From Chitinophagales bacterium (lineage in GTDB: Bacteria > Bacteroidota > Bacteroidia > Chitinophagales > Chitinophagaceae), in contig JAJPKJ010000020.1 in NCBI GenBank assembly GCA_021323755.1, forward strand, positions 41,100 through 105,099: DNA of 64,000 nucleotides. Direction: 5' to 3'. Within the stretch, counting starts at the first letter, position 1, and each line of letters opens with the position of its first letter. The translations under genes were made by a program, and so were the position numbers. The notes under the pieces were generated by a model. The model did not search any database, was not told where the DNA came from, and saw nothing but the letters and a program-made list of their open reading frames with translations. This document shows positions 27,577 to 37,449 of this stretch, one piece after another.

Positions 27577-27622
27577 AAATAATAATTTTTGACAAGTTAT
27601 GATTTTGGGCGAAACTTCAGCA

Positions 27623-28687
27623 TTAATTCTGTTTTGCTAATTTTTCTGCATTTTCGGCAAACTGCAAAGCGTCAATGAACTCCTGGATATCGCCATTGAT
27701 CACTTCATCAAGATTATAAACAGTGAGTCCGATTCTGTGATCAGTAACCCGGCTTTGCGGATAATTATAGGTGCGAATTTTGGCGCTCCGGTCTCCGGTA
27801 CTCACCAGGCTCTTACGGTGACGCGCAATTTCTTCCTCCTGCTTTCGTACTTGTTCTTCGTACAATTTGGTGCGCAACATTTGCATGGCTTTTTCGCGAT
27901 TGCCCAATTGCGTTCTTTCTGTTTGACAAATGACCACTGTTCCGGTAGGTATATGCGTTAGCAATACTTTCGTTTCCACTTTGTTTACATTTTGTCCGCC
28001 TGCGCCACCACTTCTTGCAGTTTCCATCTTTACGTCGCTGTCTTTTAATTCAAAATCCACTTCTTCTGCCTCGGGCATTACGGCAACCGTTGCCGCACTG
28101 GTATGAACACGTCCGCTTTGTTCCGTATCCGGCACGCGCTGGACACGATGAACCCCGCTTTCGAATTTTAATGTCCCATAAACGTCATCGCCGGTAACTT
28201 CCAATTGTGCTTCTTTATAACCGCCAACCGTTCCTTCACTTTCGCTCAATAAAGCAGTCTTCCACCCTTTCTTTTCACAATATTTTATATACATGCGCAA
28301 CAGGTTGCCGGCGAAAAGGCTGGCTTCATCACCACCGGTTCCCGCGCGAATTTCAATGATCGCATTCTTTTCATCCTGCGGATCTTTTGGAATAAGCAGT
28401 TGACGGATCTTCGATTCCATGATCTCTTTTTTCTCTTCAAGCGCCGCCATTTCCGATTTTGCCAAATCGCGCAATTCCGCATCATCGCCATTTAACGCCT
28501 CTTTATAAAAATCAAGGTCCTCGAGCAATTTTTTATAATCATGATATGCCTGCACAATTTTTTCAAGGCCGCGATATTCCTTGCTCATCGCGCTGAACTT
28601 GCGATTATCGGCAATCACTGCAGGATTGCTCAATGCCACAGCCAAATCATCAAATCTTGCTTTAATAGCTTCCAGCTTATCTAACAT
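27623..28687 (-). CDS. prfA: peptide chain release factor 1
   Basis: Recognises UAA and UAG stop codons and releases the finished peptide. It is 354 aa, typical. The universal GGQ motif is at residues 230-232 ([11 protein letters not shown]), and the stop-codon recognition loop reads [14 protein letters not shown], so the usual P-x-T tripeptide is present. The C-terminal [18 protein letters not shown] is characteristic of RF1. It is divergent from the amidohydrolase gene. Confidence 0.97.
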   Translation of the reverse strand: MLDKLEAIKARFDDLAVALSNPAVIADNRKFSAMSKEYRGLEKIVQAYHDYKKLLEDLDFYKEALNGDDAELRDLAKSEMAALEEKKEIMESKIRQLLIPKDPQDEKNAIIEIRAGTGGDEASLFAGNLLRMYIKYCEKKGWKTALLSESEGTVGGYKEAQLEVTGDDVYGTLKFESGVHRVQRVPDTEQSGRVHTSAATVAVMPEAEEVDFELKDSDVKMETARSGGAGGQNVNKVETKVLLTHIPTGTVVICQTERTQLGNREKAMQMLRTKLYEEQVRKQEEEIARHRKSLVSTGDRSAKIRTYNYPQSRVTDHRIGLTVYNLDEVINGDIQEFIDALQFAENAEKLAKQN

Positions 28688-28700
28688 AAGTTTTACTTTT

Positions 28701-28791
28701 ATGGTGAATGGGCAACCGACAATGGTGAATTTTAAAATTCATAGCTGTAATTAATTTTACACTTACTTCTTTCTCCATTGGTCATTCACCC
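28701..28791. repeat. imperfect inverted pair between prfA and the amidohydrolase gene
   Basis: GGTGAATGGGCAACCGACAA (from 28703) and the inverted CCATTGGTCATTCACC (28775-28790) share GGTGAATG...AATGG words in opposite orientation. It could be decayed intergenic repeat or part of the divergent promoter region. Confidence 0.3.
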
Positions 28792-28835
28792 TTCTCGTTT
28801 TACAAGTTTGCAAAATTAATTGATTCGAGATTGAT

Positions 28836-30026
28836 ATGAGCTACTTAAAATTTAAAGCCGATCATTTATTTACCGGCAAAGAAATGCTGGATGAGAACGG
28901 CGTATTGATAATGGATAATGATGGGTTCTTCGAAAATATTATTCCAGTTACTGAAGCCGGCGAAAATGTTCAGCAATTACGGGGGATCATAAGCCCGGCT
29001 TTTATCAATTGCCATTGTCATTTGGAATTAAGTCATCTAAAAGGGCTGATACCCGAAAAAACAGGGTTGGTTGATTTTGTTTTCAAAGTTGTCACCCAAC
29101 GCCATTTTGAAGAAGCATTGATTTTTGAGGCTATTGAAAAGTCCGAAAAAGAAATGATCGATAACGGCATCATTGCGGTTGGAGATATTTGCAATAACAC
29201 ACACAGTTTTTTTCAAAAGCAAAAAGGAAACATCGCCTATTATAATTTTATTGAAGTAAGCGGGTGGCTTCCTGCAATAGCCCAAACAAGGTTTGAGAAA
29301 AGCAAATTGCATTATGATCATTTCTATCAACTATCCCCTGCCAACAATCAACTTTCCATGGCACCCCACGCTCCGTATTCTGTTTCCGATGAATTGTGGA
29401 AATTGATTCAACCCTTTTTCTACAAGAAAACCACTACGATTCACAACCAGGAAACACCCTTTGAAGATGAATTTTTTGAGTCGGGAAAAGGGGATTTTTT
29501 AAGAATGTATTCATTAATGAATATTGACAATTCTTTTTTTGAACCAACCGGTAAAAGCAGCCTGCAGTCATATTTGCCTAAATTGAATGACGCAAAGAAT
29601 GTTTTGTTTGTGCATAATACTTTTTCAAAAAAACAAGACCTCGAATTTGTAAAAAATGAATGGAATAAAAAAGATGTCGTCGCGTTTTTTTGTCTTTGCC
29701 CAAATGCAAATCTTTATATTGAAAATGCACTTCCTCCAATTGAATTATTGATCCGTGAACATAGCAATATTGTTTTGGGAACAGATAGTCTGGCGAGCAA
29801 TCACCGCTTAAGCATTCTGGATGAAATAAAAACCATCGTCAAAAATTTTCCAACCATTCCCCTTCCCGAAATTTTGAAATGGGCAACCATTAATGGAGCT
29901 AAAGCTCTCCAAATGGATAATGTCCTGGGAAGTTTTGAGGCAGGGAAAAAACCGGGAGTTGTTCTGATTGAGCATATCAATGGCGATAGCATAACGCCGC
30001 AATCCTCAGTAAGAAAGATTACCTAG
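28836..30026 (+). CDS. amidohydrolase-superfamily deaminase/hydrolase
   Basis: A 396-residue metal-dependent hydrolase. The first metal site is His60-x-His62 in NCHCHLELSH. Later ligands are the His in MAPHAPYS, the His in TIHNQETPFEDEFF, and Asp317 in GTDSLASNHRLSILDE. This arrangement matches the chlorohydrolase/aminofutalosine-deaminase-like branch, which deaminates purine-type nucleosides; the exact substrate is uncertain. Menaquinone synthesis via futalosine would be one context, but no mqn genes are in the window. Confidence 0.82.
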   Translation: MSYLKFKADHLFTGKEMLDENGVLIMDNDGFFENIIPVTEAGENVQQLRGIISPAFINCHCHLELSHLKGLIPEKTGLVDFVFKVVTQRHFEEALIFEAIEKSEKEMIDNGIIAVGDICNNTHSFFQKQKGNIAYYNFIEVSGWLPAIAQTRFEKSKLHYDHFYQLSPANNQLSMAPHAPYSVSDELWKLIQPFFYKKTTTIHNQETPFEDEFFESGKGDFLRMYSLMNIDNSFFEPTGKSSLQSYLPKLNDAKNVLFVHNTFSKKQDLEFVKNEWNKKDVVAFFCLCPNANLYIENALPPIELLIREHSNIVLGTDSLASNHRLSILDEIKTIVKNFPTIPLPEILKWATINGAKALQMDNVLGSFEAGKKPGVVLIEHINGDSITPQSSVRKIT

Positions 30027-30027
30027 T

Positions 30028-30774
30028 TCATTGACCAGAGATCACTGTTTGCAAGACGGGCAGCGACTTCATTATTCCAAAATCCTGAATTTGCAAAGCG
30101 TAATAGTTTTGATATGCGTTCAACAACAATCTTCTTGTTTCCTTATTCAGCCTGACCTGTTGCAGTTCGTGCGTTTGCATAATTCTTAATAAATGTGCTG
30201 TTGCTCCGCTATAAGGTTCTTCGAGGAAATGCAAATGCGTCGGTCTTTCTTCAACAAAATTTCCTTCCTGTAAATCAAGGATATTGTTTTTGTCGGAATA
30301 ATTATCATCGATGCGAAAACCCAGAAAAGCAGGAAGATGCAATGCAAAAAATAAAGGATAATTTGCCATCTCGGCATCACTGCTTTCATCCAGCCGCATT
30401 AAAATATCTTCAGTAAATAGAAATAATTCAGTATTTGGTTCAGGTTGTTTAAGACATTTCAGCAGAAGTTCAATAATATATAGCGCCACGGCATTTTTTG
30501 TTACGTTGAAAAAAATGTTTTGGTACATATAATGCCATCCTGATTCTCTTATCCGCTGCAGATTTTTTAATTCATTATGATAAACCACCAGTTGCAGAAC
30601 GGCCGCAGGCTGAAATAAATTTATTTTACCTGCCGATTTCTTTGCAGCAGTTCTTACCCCATTAATGAGATAAGACTGAATACCGAATAATTCCGTAAAT
30701 ATGGTAATTATTATACTGGTTTCGCCGTATTTGACCGTTCGCAAAACAATGCCGTTGGTTTTATGAAGACTCAA
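30028..30774 (-). CDS. recO: DNA repair protein RecO
   Basis: RecO (248 aa) works with RecR to load RecA on SSB-coated gaps. The N-terminal OB-fold is clear (TNGIVLRTVKYGETSIIITI; FGIQSYLINGVR), followed by the helical domain. The zinc-finger cysteines of some RecO proteins are absent, as is common in Bacteroidota. It converges with the amidohydrolase gene, whose stop lies one base away. Confidence 0.92.
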   Translation of the reverse strand: MSLHKTNGIVLRTVKYGETSIIITIFTELFGIQSYLINGVRTAAKKSAGKINLFQPAAVLQLVVYHNELKNLQRIRESGWHYMYQNIFFNVTKNAVALYIIELLLKCLKQPEPNTELFLFTEDILMRLDESSDAEMANYPLFFALHLPAFLGFRIDDNYSDKNNILDLQEGNFVEERPTHLHFLEEPYSGATAHLLRIMQTHELQQVRLNKETRRLLLNAYQNYYALQIQDFGIMKSLPVLQTVISGQ

Positions 30775-30974
30775 TGGTTGGTTGAAAAATAGGTGATTAA
30801 TAATTGAGAATGCATGAGCAGTAAACAGTTAGCTATTTTAATTATACATACTGCCCGATGCTCACTAAGTTATTTCCAAAGGTAATGTCAAATCTGTTTT
30901 TACAATGATGGAAAACCCGATGAAAATAAGTTTCTTTGCGAAAATTATTTACTTACCTAATTGATGATGAAATT

Positions 30975-33311
30975 ATGTGGGAATCAATAGCCCGGTTCGT
31001 TCTAAGAAATCGTCTTGCATTATTGGTCGTTCTTCTTGTTGCCACAGGATTTATGGCATATCGCGCATCCAAAGAAAAAATAGGATACGAATTTGCAAGG
31101 GCCATACCTGTTGATAATCCCAAGTATGTCGCTTATGTAAACTTCAAAAACAAATTTGGAGATGATGGCAATTTATTGCTAATAGGCGTTCAAACCGATA
31201 AACTTTTTAATGAACCGGTTTTTAATGATTATGTTGAATTGAATAATCAGCTAAAAAAAATTAACGGTATTGAAGAAGTGTTAAGTGTTCCATACCTGGT
31301 AAACTTAATTAAAGTAACGCAAGACAGTGTTGAGAAACTCAAAACAAGAGCCATCTTTCCGAATCACCATTTGTCGCAACAAGAAATTGACAGCTGTAAA
31401 AAAGTATTTTTGAGTCTTCCCTTTTATAACGGATTAATATATAATGCGGAAACGAGCACTTACCTGATTGCCCTGAGCGTGAACAGAGCATTATTCAATT
31501 CATCTCAACGAACAGAGGCCGTGAAAGCCATCACAAAAGTGACGGATGATTTCGGTAAGAAAAATAATATAGAGATCCATTATAGCGGACTTCCTTTCAT
31601 TCGCACCAGCATGAGTGATATGATCAAAAAAGAAATGAAGATATTTTTGATCGGATCCCTTGTTTTATCTGCAATCATTCTATTGATTTTTTTCAGGAGT
31701 GTTGCAACCATGTTCATGTCTTTACTGGTTGTCGGCATGGGCGTGGTCTGGAGTTTGGGTACGATGAATTTATTGGGATACAACATTTCATTACTCAATG
31801 CATTGTTACCATCCCTTGTTGTGGTCATCGGTATTCCAAATTGCATTTATTTTTTGAATAAATATCATGCAGCCTATAAAGAAACGGGCAATAAAGAGCA
31901 GGCATTATTTGAAATGATCCGCAGAATGGGTATTGTAACGCTTTTCTGTAATATCACGGCTGCCATTGGATTTGGAGTGTTTGCATTGACGAAAAGCGCC
32001 GTGCTGAACGAGTTTGGCGTTGTTGCCGGAATAAACATTATGCTGTTATTCGTCATCTCATTTATCTTTATTCCAGGCGTCCTGAGCTATCTTCCGGCTC
32101 CGAAACCCGGTCACACCAAATATCTTGAAAACAAATGGCTTCTTGCTATTTTGGATAAATTAGAATTGTGGTCATTAAAACATCAGAAAATTGTTTACGC
32201 AACAACCGGTATCGTACTTGTCTTTGCCGTGATTGGAATTTTCAGGCTTCGCTCCGAAGGTTTTATTGTTGACGATCTACCTAAAACAGATAAAATATAT
32301 ACCGATCTTAAATTTTTTGAAAAGAATTTTAAAGGAGTAATGCCTTTGGAGATCATTGTGGACACAAAAAAGAAAAATGGTTTGCGTAACAATCTGTTTC
32401 AAACTTTTGGTAATATAGATTCGTTGTCGCAATACATTGCTTCAAGCCCGGTGATGGCCCGTCCGTTGTCGCTTGTTGAGGCTTTGAAATTTGTTCGGCA
32501 AGCCTACTACGACGGAGATTCCGCGAGCTATGCATTACCAAATCAATTCGACATCAGTGTGATCGCACCGCTTTTAAAATTCAAAACAGATAGCAACAGC
32601 GCTAAAAAAACAAACCTGGCACAATTGGTAAAATCATTCGTTGACAGTAATCAGCAGGAAGCACGCATCAGTGTGAATATGGCCGATGTCGGCACTAAAA
32701 AATTGCCGGGAATTCTACATGATATTGAAAAAAGATCTGCTCAATTATTTGACTCAACAAAGTATACAGTTGAATTAACCGGAAGCAGCGTTACTTTTTT
32801 AGAAGGAAGTCGTTTTATTATTAATGGTCTGGAAACAAGCATCATGTGGGCTTTTGCGCTGATCGCTGTTTGCATGTTGTATCTTTTCCGGTCAATAAAA
32901 ATATTGCTTTGCTCCCTGATTCCAAATACCATTCCGTTGATCATTACCGCAGGCGTCATGGGATGGAAAGGTATTTCCTTGAAACCATCAACTGTATTGA
33001 TCTTTAGCATTGCGTTGGGTATTGCAATCGACATCACTATTCGTTTTTTGGTGAATTACAAACAGGAACTTACCAATAATGATAAAGATGAAAAACAAAC
33101 CGTGATCAACACAATTCACACAACAGGAATCAGTATCATTTATACTTCACTGGTCTTAATTGCCGGTTTCATTATTTTTTGTTTCAGCAATTTTGGTGGA
33201 ACACAATCTTTGGGCTGGCTTACTTCCCTTACCTTAATAATGGCAACATTAACCAATTTGATTTTTTTGCCCACCTTATTGATTTCGTTGGCGAAGAAAA
33301 AAAAGAATTAA
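30975..33311 (+). CDS. MMPL/RND-family membrane exporter
   Basis: A ~778-residue protein from the ATG at 30975 (MWESIARFVLRNRLALLVVL); a TTG at 30936 would add 13 residues. It has the classic duplicated RND layout: a first helix, a ~190-residue periplasmic loop, a block of five helices (LIGSLVLSAIILLIFFRSV; LPSLVVVIGIPNCIYF), then a second single helix near residue 410, a second periplasmic loop and a final block (FSIALGIAIDITIRFLVNYK). MMPL proteins export lipids or hydrophobic compounds. The substrate is unknown; no membrane-fusion partner is adjacent. Confidence 0.88.
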   Translation: MWESIARFVLRNRLALLVVLLVATGFMAYRASKEKIGYEFARAIPVDNPKYVAYVNFKNKFGDDGNLLLIGVQTDKLFNEPVFNDYVELNNQLKKINGIEEVLSVPYLVNLIKVTQDSVEKLKTRAIFPNHHLSQQEIDSCKKVFLSLPFYNGLIYNAETSTYLIALSVNRALFNSSQRTEAVKAITKVTDDFGKKNNIEIHYSGLPFIRTSMSDMIKKEMKIFLIGSLVLSAIILLIFFRSVATMFMSLLVVGMGVVWSLGTMNLLGYNISLLNALLPSLVVVIGIPNCIYFLNKYHAAYKETGNKEQALFEMIRRMGIVTLFCNITAAIGFGVFALTKSAVLNEFGVVAGINIMLLFVISFIFIPGVLSYLPAPKPGHTKYLENKWLLAILDKLELWSLKHQKIVYATTGIVLVFAVIGIFRLRSEGFIVDDLPKTDKIYTDLKFFEKNFKGVMPLEIIVDTKKKNGLRNNLFQTFGNIDSLSQYIASSPVMARPLSLVEALKFVRQAYYDGDSASYALPNQFDISVIAPLLKFKTDSNSAKKTNLAQLVKSFVDSNQQEARISVNMADVGTKKLPGILHDIEKRSAQLFDSTKYTVELTGSSVTFLEGSRFIINGLETSIMWAFALIAVCMLYLFRSIKILLCSLIPNTIPLIITAGVMGWKGISLKPSTVLIFSIALGIAIDITIRFLVNYKQELTNNDKDEKQTVINTIHTTGISIIYTSLVLIAGFIIFCFSNFGGTQSLGWLTSLTLIMATLTNLIFLPTLLISLAKKKKN

Positions 33312-33402
33312 TTCGGAAATGAATTTGGATGGTTATCAAAGGTTATTGGCCGATAACAATTAGCGAACTGCAATAGACAACCGGGAATAAATCGCAGGTT
33401 TT

Positions 33403-34590
33403 CTATTGCAGCACTTCTTTTAATTTATTTTCCAAATCGGTTCCGCGTAATTCCTGTGCAATTATTTTTCCCTGCGGATCAATCAAAATATTGAATGGAA
33501 TTCCTTCGAATTTAAAAACCTCAACAGCCTTGCTATTCCAGTATTTCAGATCGCTAACTTGTGTCCACGCCAATTTATCTTCCTGCACGGCCTGTTGCCA
33601 GGGATCTTTTTCTTTATCCAGCGAGACGCCAAGAATGGCAAAGTTCTTATCCTTAAATTCACTGTATGCTTTAACTACGTTTGGATTTTCCATCCTGCAC
33701 GGGCTGCACCAGCTCGCCCAAAAATCAACCAGCAAATATTTTCCTTTAAAAGAAGCCAAGGAAACCATTTTGCCACTTGCATCTGGCAACGCAAAATCAG
33801 GTGCTTGCTTGTTTACCCAGGAATTATCATCTGGCTTCTGTTGTGTCTGTGCCATTTGCGCCTTTTGAATGTCATAATTTTTTTTCATTTCGATTATTGA
33901 GGCATTGGTAGGGAATTTTTTTGTGAGGTTATTCAACGCTGTTTCAAATTCATTTTGTGAAAAGCTCCGCGATGCCCAACCCAAAGCCAGCACGCTCAAT
34001 GTAGGATTTGATGTATTATCAATAAAACCTTTCATGTAGTTGTTCAAATCCTGGATTGCATTATTTTTTGCGGTAGTTGCAGCCAGCACAACACTGTCAG
34101 GGGCACTCAAACGTTTCAAACTATCCAGTGCAGAAAAGCTTTTTTCCACTACAAAATTTTTCTTCCCGATATTATCAATTAAATCTTTCAATTGTTTGCT
34201 TGCATCAGAACCGCTTACGGTATAAAAGTCATCTTTCTTGCTTAGATCGACATCTATCCGAATTTCATTTTCATCATTAACAAGCGGAACACCTATAATA
34301 TTATCTCCAAAAACAACTTCAAAAATTTCCTGTCCCGTTCCTCTTATTTTTCCGGATAAAGTAAATGTTCCGCTATTGCCGGAAATTTTTTGCGAATCTA
34401 TCGCAACAGGTCCCTGATCCTTACCGGTGATAATTTCCTCGAGATAGACTTTTCCGTTTGGTGAAAAGAATATTTTATCTGCATTTTTATAGGTGCAAAC
34501 AACATTCAATTTTCCTTTTGCATTTTGTTTGCATGAAAAGGTGAATAATGACAAGCTCATTATCAACAGTCCCAAAATTTTCTTAAACAT
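33403..34590 (-). CDS. TlpA-like thioredoxin-fold lipoprotein with N-terminal DUF4369
   Basis: A 395-residue secreted protein. The leader MFKKILGLLIMSLSLFTFSC ends in a lipobox cysteine. Residues ~25-130 match DUF4369, then comes a helical linker, then a TlpA/AhpC-TSA thioredoxin domain with active site Cys295-S-P-Cys298 (WASWCSPCRMENP) and the cis-proline FEGIPFNILI. Such proteins reduce or isomerise disulfides in the periplasm and are often linked to cytochrome c maturation. It lies 25 bases downstream of gatB, probably in one transcript. Confidence 0.92.
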   Translation of the reverse strand: MFKKILGLLIMSLSLFTFSCKQNAKGKLNVVCTYKNADKIFFSPNGKVYLEEIITGKDQGPVAIDSQKISGNSGTFTLSGKIRGTGQEIFEVVFGDNIIGVPLVNDENEIRIDVDLSKKDDFYTVSGSDASKQLKDLIDNIGKKNFVVEKSFSALDSLKRLSAPDSVVLAATTAKNNAIQDLNNYMKGFIDNTSNPTLSVLALGWASRSFSQNEFETALNNLTKKFPTNASIIEMKKNYDIQKAQMAQTQQKPDDNSWVNKQAPDFALPDASGKMVSLASFKGKYLLVDFWASWCSPCRMENPNVVKAYSEFKDKNFAILGVSLDKEKDPWQQAVQEDKLAWTQVSDLKYWNSKAVEVFKFEGIPFNILIDPQGKIIAQELRGTDLENKLKEVLQ

Positions 34591-34615
34591 AATATGGATT
34601 GATTTCTTTTGAATT

Positions 34616-36097
34616 TTATTTATCTAATTTTTCGAGCAATAATTGATTGGTCAATTTGAGATCGGCCTTGCCTTTTGATATTTTTTTTACCTCCCCCACA
34701 AATAATCCCATTAACCCTTTTTTACCTTTCTTATATTCAGTCACTTTGTCGGGCATTTTCGCCAGCGCTTCTTCTACCCATGCTAAGACCTCATCCGCAT
34801 CCGAATTTTGCAATAAATTCAATGCTGTCGCAACTTGTAAAGGTTCTTTATCAACCGCTTTTAGCAAAACGGGAAAAACGCGGGAAGAAGCGATAGAGAA
34901 ATTTAATTTCCCCTGGTCAACCAATTGTATCAATGCTGCCAGCTTTTTTGCAGGTAAAGAAAAATCGGTTATTAAAAGCTGATGTTCGTTCAAATACGAT
35001 TTCACCGGGCCGAGCATCCAGTTTGCTGCAGCCTTATAATTTGTTGTTTCAAGAATGAGTTGTTCAAAATAGTCTGCAGTTTCTTTATCATCGCAGATCA
35101 CGCGCGCATCATAATCCGGTAAATGCAAAATGGTTGTATATTTTCTGATCAGCGCTTCCGGCAATGCCGGAAGAGAGTTCCTTACTTTTTCCAACATCGA
35201 ATCAGTTACATTGAAAGGCGGAAGATCAGGATCGGCAAAATAACGATAATCATTCGCCTCTTCTTTTGTCCGCAAAGGGAAGGTTGTTCCGGCAGATGCA
35301 TCAAAACTTCTTGTTTGCTGAATGACCTTTTCATTGGCTTCTACCAGGTCGATCATTCGATTCGCTTCATGATCAATAGCCCGTTTTACATTTCGTATCG
35401 AGTTCAGATTCTTCACTTCTACTTTTGTACCCAATCTTGTTTCTCCTTTAATACGAATAGAAATATTGGCATCACAACGCATGCTTCCTTCTTCCATATT
35501 ACCATCGCAAATCTTAGTATACCGGAGTATCTTTCTCAATTCAGTCAAATAGGTAAAAGCTTCATCGCCGCTACGTAAATCAGGCTCTGTAACTATTTCA
35601 ATCAACGGCACACCAGCGCGATTATAATCAACGCAGGTATTTTCATCATCAATATCATGAATACTCTTTCCTGCATCTTCTTCCAGATGAATTCGGTTTA
35701 AACGAATATTTTTTTCAGCATCCCCAACTTTAATCTTTACAAGGCCATTTTTGCAGATGGGTGTTGTGTGCTGCGAGATCTGGTAACCTTTTGGAAGATC
35801 GGGATAGAAATAATGCTTACGCGCGAAATAATTTATGCGCTCAATATCGCAATTGCAAGCCAATCCCATTTTAATGGCAAATTCAATCGCTTTCTTGTTC
35901 AGCACAGGCAATGTCCCGGGATGGCCCAATGTGATGGCGCTGACATGCGTGTTGGGGTCGCCGCCAAAGGCGGCGCTGTCGCCACAAAACAATTTTGTTT
36001 GGGTTAACAACTGCGCATGCACTTCAAGCCCGACAACTATTTCGTATTTGATATATTTATCCAAGTTGCTTTTAAGAATTTCGATTTCACCAGCCAT
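34616..36097 (-). CDS. gatB: aspartyl/glutamyl-tRNA amidotransferase subunit B
   Basis: Subunit B (493 aa) of the GatCAB complex that converts Glu-tRNA-Gln (and Asp-tRNA-Asn) to the amide form. Signatures are YEIVVGLEVHAQLLTQTKLF, CNCDIERINYFARKHYFYPDLPKGYQ in pieces, and the C-terminal GatB/YqeY tRNA-binding domain ending in KADLKLTNQLLLEKL. A -7-like TACTTTTG lies at 36139-36132. The organism must therefore use the indirect route for at least one amide tRNA. Confidence 0.97.
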   Translation of the reverse strand: MAGEIEILKSNLDKYIKYEIVVGLEVHAQLLTQTKLFCGDSAAFGGDPNTHVSAITLGHPGTLPVLNKKAIEFAIKMGLACNCDIERINYFARKHYFYPDLPKGYQISQHTTPICKNGLVKIKVGDAEKNIRLNRIHLEEDAGKSIHDIDDENTCVDYNRAGVPLIEIVTEPDLRSGDEAFTYLTELRKILRYTKICDGNMEEGSMRCDANISIRIKGETRLGTKVEVKNLNSIRNVKRAIDHEANRMIDLVEANEKVIQQTRSFDASAGTTFPLRTKEEANDYRYFADPDLPPFNVTDSMLEKVRNSLPALPEALIRKYTTILHLPDYDARVICDDKETADYFEQLILETTNYKAAANWMLGPVKSYLNEHQLLITDFSLPAKKLAALIQLVDQGKLNFSIASSRVFPVLLKAVDKEPLQVATALNLLQNSDADEVLAWVEEALAKMPDKVTEYKKGKKGLMGLFVGEVKKISKGKADLKLTNQLLLEKLDK

Positions 36098-36131
36098 CTG
36101 CTATCCGCTCCATTATCTAAAAAATCAACCG

Positions 36132-36139
36132 CAAAAGTA
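36132..36139 (-). promoter_or_regulatory. -7 promoter element of gatB
   Basis: TACTTTTG on the minus strand matches TAnnTTTG and is 34 bases upstream of the gatB ATG. No good -33 TTG was found. Confidence 0.4.
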
Positions 36140-36197
36140 TTGCTTTACAGCCGTATTTCCTGTCGCCAGTTTGACAAACGGTTCTTCATTAAAAAAC

Positions 36198-36228
36198 AAA
36201 AGAGCCGCCTGCAGGGCGACTCTTTTTT
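36198..36228 (-). terminator. terminator after the double-PDZ gene
   Basis: AAAAGAGCCGCC and GGGCGACTCTTTT form an imperfect stem around TGCA. On the minus strand it is followed by TTTTGTTTTTT. It separates the PDZ gene (stop at 36249) from gatB. Confidence 0.65.
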
Positions 36229-36248
36229 CAAAACAATCACATCACAAT

Positions 36249-37262
36249 TTATAAATCAGCGGTTTTTAATTTCTTAGGAATCTTAACCTGCACTTCCTGC
36301 GATTTTCCATCACGGGTCAATTTGATCTTATAATTATATTTTTCTTTGTTTTCACGTGCAAGTTTTGCGAGATCATCGGCATTTTCAACCGGCTTGCCTT
36401 CAAACTCAGTAATGATATCGCCTTCTTTAATACCGGCTTTATCTGCTGGAGACTCATCATCAACATCAAGCACTTTTGCTCCCTTCCCTTCTTCCAGGTC
36501 CTGTGCTTTGATACCTAATTTTGCTTTGCCGGAATAAGAAAATGAATAATAATTATCGCCATTGTAACTGAAATTCTGATTCATTTTTGGCATCGCCATA
36601 CTGAATGTTTTCATTTTCATCTGACGGAGTCTACCTAAAGTAGCTGTCGTTTTTTGCTCCTTGCCATCTCGGGTATATGTTACCGTTACTTTATCTTCTG
36701 GTTTATATTTACGAACGGTTTCAGTGAGCTCGCCATTGCCAATTTTTTTGTCGTCAATTTTGGTAATGATGTCACCTGCCTTTAAACCTGCCTTCTCTGC
36801 GGCGCTGCCTTTCGTTACTTCATTTATCTTGGCGCCACTGCCGTTTTCTGCATCTTCGGTTGTGACACCTAGAAATCCAACTTTGGCATTATCCATATTC
36901 ATAAAATCTCCATCGCCACTATAACTCCACCCGCCACGAAACGGTGATCTTGGTGCGACAAGATCTATTGATTCGCCATCATAAAAAGGCTTAATTTTCT
37001 TGACGATAATGTCGCCGCCATCAAATTCTGCAATCGGTTTCCCGTTTACCAGAATCTGGTCGCCCTTTACTTCAACTGTCACTTTAATGTCCTTATCGCC
37101 TTTACGTTTGATAATGATCTCATCGCCATTATCCAGTTTATCAGATTTTTCGGTGATCACTTTGTCTTTGTTGACTTCAGCCTGCTCCTGCGCAAAGCCT
37201 GTTGAATGCAATAAAAGAGCGATGGCAGCGAATCCGGAGAGCTTTAATAAAAATTGTTTCAT
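36249..37262 (-). CDS. secreted double-PDZ protein without protease domain
   Basis: A 337-residue protein with a signal peptide (MKQFLLKLSGFAAIALLLHS...FAQ). Residues ~125-205 form one PDZ domain (VGFLGVTTEDAENGSGAKIN; AAEKAGLKAGDIITKIDDKK) and residues ~245-330 a second (LGIKAQDLEEGKGAKVLDVD; PADKAGIKEGDIITEFEGKP). No trypsin-like catalytic triad is present, unlike HtrA/DegP. It may be a periplasmic adaptor that binds exposed C-termini. A terminator follows, so it is probably monocistronic. Confidence 0.88.
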   Translation of the reverse strand: MKQFLLKLSGFAAIALLLHSTGFAQEQAEVNKDKVITEKSDKLDNGDEIIIKRKGDKDIKVTVEVKGDQILVNGKPIAEFDGGDIIVKKIKPFYDGESIDLVAPRSPFRGGWSYSGDGDFMNMDNAKVGFLGVTTEDAENGSGAKINEVTKGSAAEKAGLKAGDIITKIDDKKIGNGELTETVRKYKPEDKVTVTYTRDGKEQKTTATLGRLRQMKMKTFSMAMPKMNQNFSYNGDNYYSFSYSGKAKLGIKAQDLEEGKGAKVLDVDDESPADKAGIKEGDIITEFEGKPVENADDLAKLARENKEKYNYKIKLTRDGKSQEVQVKIPKKLKTADL

Positions 37263-37449
37263 CGTTACAAATTTTTTTGTGAAGAATATCTACGTCAATT
37301 TTCGTATATCAAATATAGTGGTTTTTTTGAAATACGAAAATCTTCGCAAATGTTAAAAAAGACCGAAAGTCTACGGGTCCGGAACTCAGAAGTGGGTCTG
37401 GTTTAATTTGCTGCTTTCTTGCAGACCTTCTGCTTTGCCGACTTCCTGA